DNA of 9,885 bases from Hyphomicrobiales bacterium (GTDB lineage Bacteria; Pseudomonadota; Alphaproteobacteria; Rhizobiales; JAJFHC01). The translations under genes were made by a program, and so were the position numbers. Below the pieces are notes generated by a model. It saw only the letters and a program-made list of their open reading frames with translations, was not told the origin of the DNA and made no database searches. The DNA is taken from positions 1 to 9,885 of the forward strand of contig JAJFHC010000022.1 of NCBI GenBank assembly GCA_021775835.1. Direction: 5' to 3'. Below, piece after piece: positions 9,037 to 9,885 of this stretch. Numbering within the stretch: the stretch's first letter is position 1; each line of letters starts with the position of its first letter.

Positions 9037-9885
9037 TACGCTGACTCCTCTTCCACGACAGCGCCAGCCTGTTCCGTCGTCAGCCAGACTTCCGCACTTT
9101 GTCGCGAAAGCCGCCGGACGCGACCGATGTAACTGGCCCGTTCCGTAACCGAAACAATTCCCCGGGCGTCCAGAAGGTTGAAGATGTGGCTGGCCTTGAG
9201 ACATTGGTCGTAGGCTGGCAAGGCAAGCCCCGCCTCGATCAGTCTGTCGGATTGGTTTTCGGCGTCGACAAAGTGGCGCAGAAGCACGTCGGTGTCGGCA
9301 TGTTCGAAATTATGGGCCGAGTATTCCTGCTCGTTCTGCAGGAAGACGTCACCGTAGGACACCCGGCCGTCACCTTCGCCGCCATTGAAATTGAGGTCGT
9401 AGACGTTCTCCACACCCTGCACATACATCGCCAGGCGTTCGAGACCGTAGGTCAGTTCACCGGACACCGGCGCGCAGTCAAAGCCGCAGACCTGCTGAAA
9501 ATAGGTAAACTGGCTGACCTCCATGCCATCGCACCAGACCTCCCAACCAAGGCCCCATGCCCCCAGGGTCGGGCTTTCCCAATCGTCCTCCACGAAACGG
9601 ATGTCATGGAGTTTGGGATCGATGCCAATGGCATACAGGCTGTCCAGGTAGAGTTGCTGAATGTCATCGGGCGATGGTTTCAAGATCACCTGGTACTGGT
9701 AGTAGTGCTGCAGGCGATTCGGGTTTTCACCATAGCGCCCATCCGTCGGCCGCCGGGACGGCTGCACATAGGCTGCTTTCCATGGTCTGGGCCCGAGGGC
9801 GCGCAAGGTGGTTGCCGGATGGAACGTGCCCGCCCCCACTTCCATGTCGTAAGGTTGAAGCATGACGCAGCCATAGGTTGCCCAG
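9036..9885 (-). CDS. glyQ: Glycyl-tRNA synthetase alpha subunit (5' end outside window)
   Basis: Catalytic alpha subunit of the heterotetrameric glycyl-tRNA synthetase, a class II enzyme that activates glycine with ATP. The frame stays open to the window edge, giving 282 visible residues beginning [19 protein letters not shown], which aligns with E. coli GlyQ from about residue 20. An internal ATG at 9863 is therefore not the start. Family blocks are nearly invariant: [20 protein letters not shown] (38-57 of the fragment), [20 protein letters not shown] (96-115), [13 protein letters not shown], and the motif-3 segment [13 protein letters not shown]. The C-terminus carries [15 protein letters not shown] and a short acidic end. 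The stop TAA shares one base with the glyS start, consistent with coupled synthesis of the two subunits. The promoter lies beyond the window. Confidence 0.97.
   Translation of the reverse strand, partial: WATYGCVMLQPYDMEVGAGTFHPATTLRALGPRPWKAAYVQPSRRPTDGRYGENPNRLQHYYQYQVILKPSPDDIQQLYLDSLYAIGIDPKLHDIRFVEDDWESPTLGAWGLGWEVWCDGMEVSQFTYFQQVCGFDCAPVSGELTYGLERLAMYVQGVENVYDLNFNGGEGDGRVSYGDVFLQNEQEYSAHNFEHADTDVLLRHFVDAENQSDRLIEAGLALPAYDQCLKASHIFNLLDARGIVSVTERASYIGRVRRLSRQSAEVWLTTEQAGAVVEEESA
9045..9050 (-). promoter_or_regulatory. Ribosome binding site of glyS (GAGGAG)
   Basis: On the minus strand GAGGAG lies 8 bases before the ATG at 9036, inside the last codons of glyQ. It is the best Shine-Dalgarno match seen in the window and settles the glyS start in favour of 9036 over upstream in-frame alternatives. 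Confidence 0.75.

Noticed and set aside
9037..9204. N-terminal extension of glyS by 56 residues from an in-frame start at 9204
   Set aside because: The extension lies inside glyQ, has no family similarity, and the ATG at 9036 has a strong GAGGAG site and the family's usual N-terminus.

Overview
This 9.9 kb window looks like ordinary chromosomal backbone from an alphaproteobacterium, most plausibly of the Hyphomicrobiales (Rhizobiales) or a close relative. The support is a glyQ-glyS-ppdK cluster next to a SleB-type cell wall hydrolase, a tag-HD hydrolase-tyrosine phosphatase cluster, fairly high GC with strong codon bias (hence many long antisense shadow frames), and GANTC and CtrA-like motifs in the only sizeable intergenic region. 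The taxonomic call rests on remembered protein and gene-order similarity; no search was run.

Layout. Plus strand, 1-1664: the 3' part of tag (DNA-3-methyladenine glycosylase I), then an HD-domain phosphohydrolase whose start overlaps the tag stop (TAATG), then after 70 bp a small cysteine-dependent tyrosine phosphatase. Minus strand, 1732-3027: a membrane-anchored SleB-type cell wall hydrolase, convergent with the phosphatase. Positions 3028-3264 are an intergenic region with a tandem GGTTAACC-like element and three GANTC sites. Minus strand, 3265-9885: a compact set read in the order glyQ (5' end cut off by the window), glyS, ppdK, meaB. The gaps are -1, 18 and 3 bp, so it is very probably one operon. 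No gene-free stretch exceeds 300 bp. No rRNA, tRNA, CRISPR array, insertion sequence or phage gene was seen.

How the genes relate. GlyQ and GlyS form the heterotetrameric glycyl-tRNA synthetase. PPDK interconverts pyruvate and phosphoenolpyruvate. MeaB is a G3E-family GTPase that normally guards B12-dependent methylmalonyl-CoA mutase, but no mutase is in the window. The plus-strand trio combines base-excision repair, a probable nucleotide phosphohydrolase and a phosphatase; a shared pathway is conjecture.

No clearly new system is visible. The points most worth a second look are the in-frame arrangement of glyS, ppdK and meaB separated only by TGA codons (meaB has a TTG start 3 bp after ppdK), the cell-cycle-like regulatory motifs upstream of the SleB hydrolase, the QDRI repeats and very basic tail of that hydrolase, and the TKAD variant of the G4 motif in MeaB.
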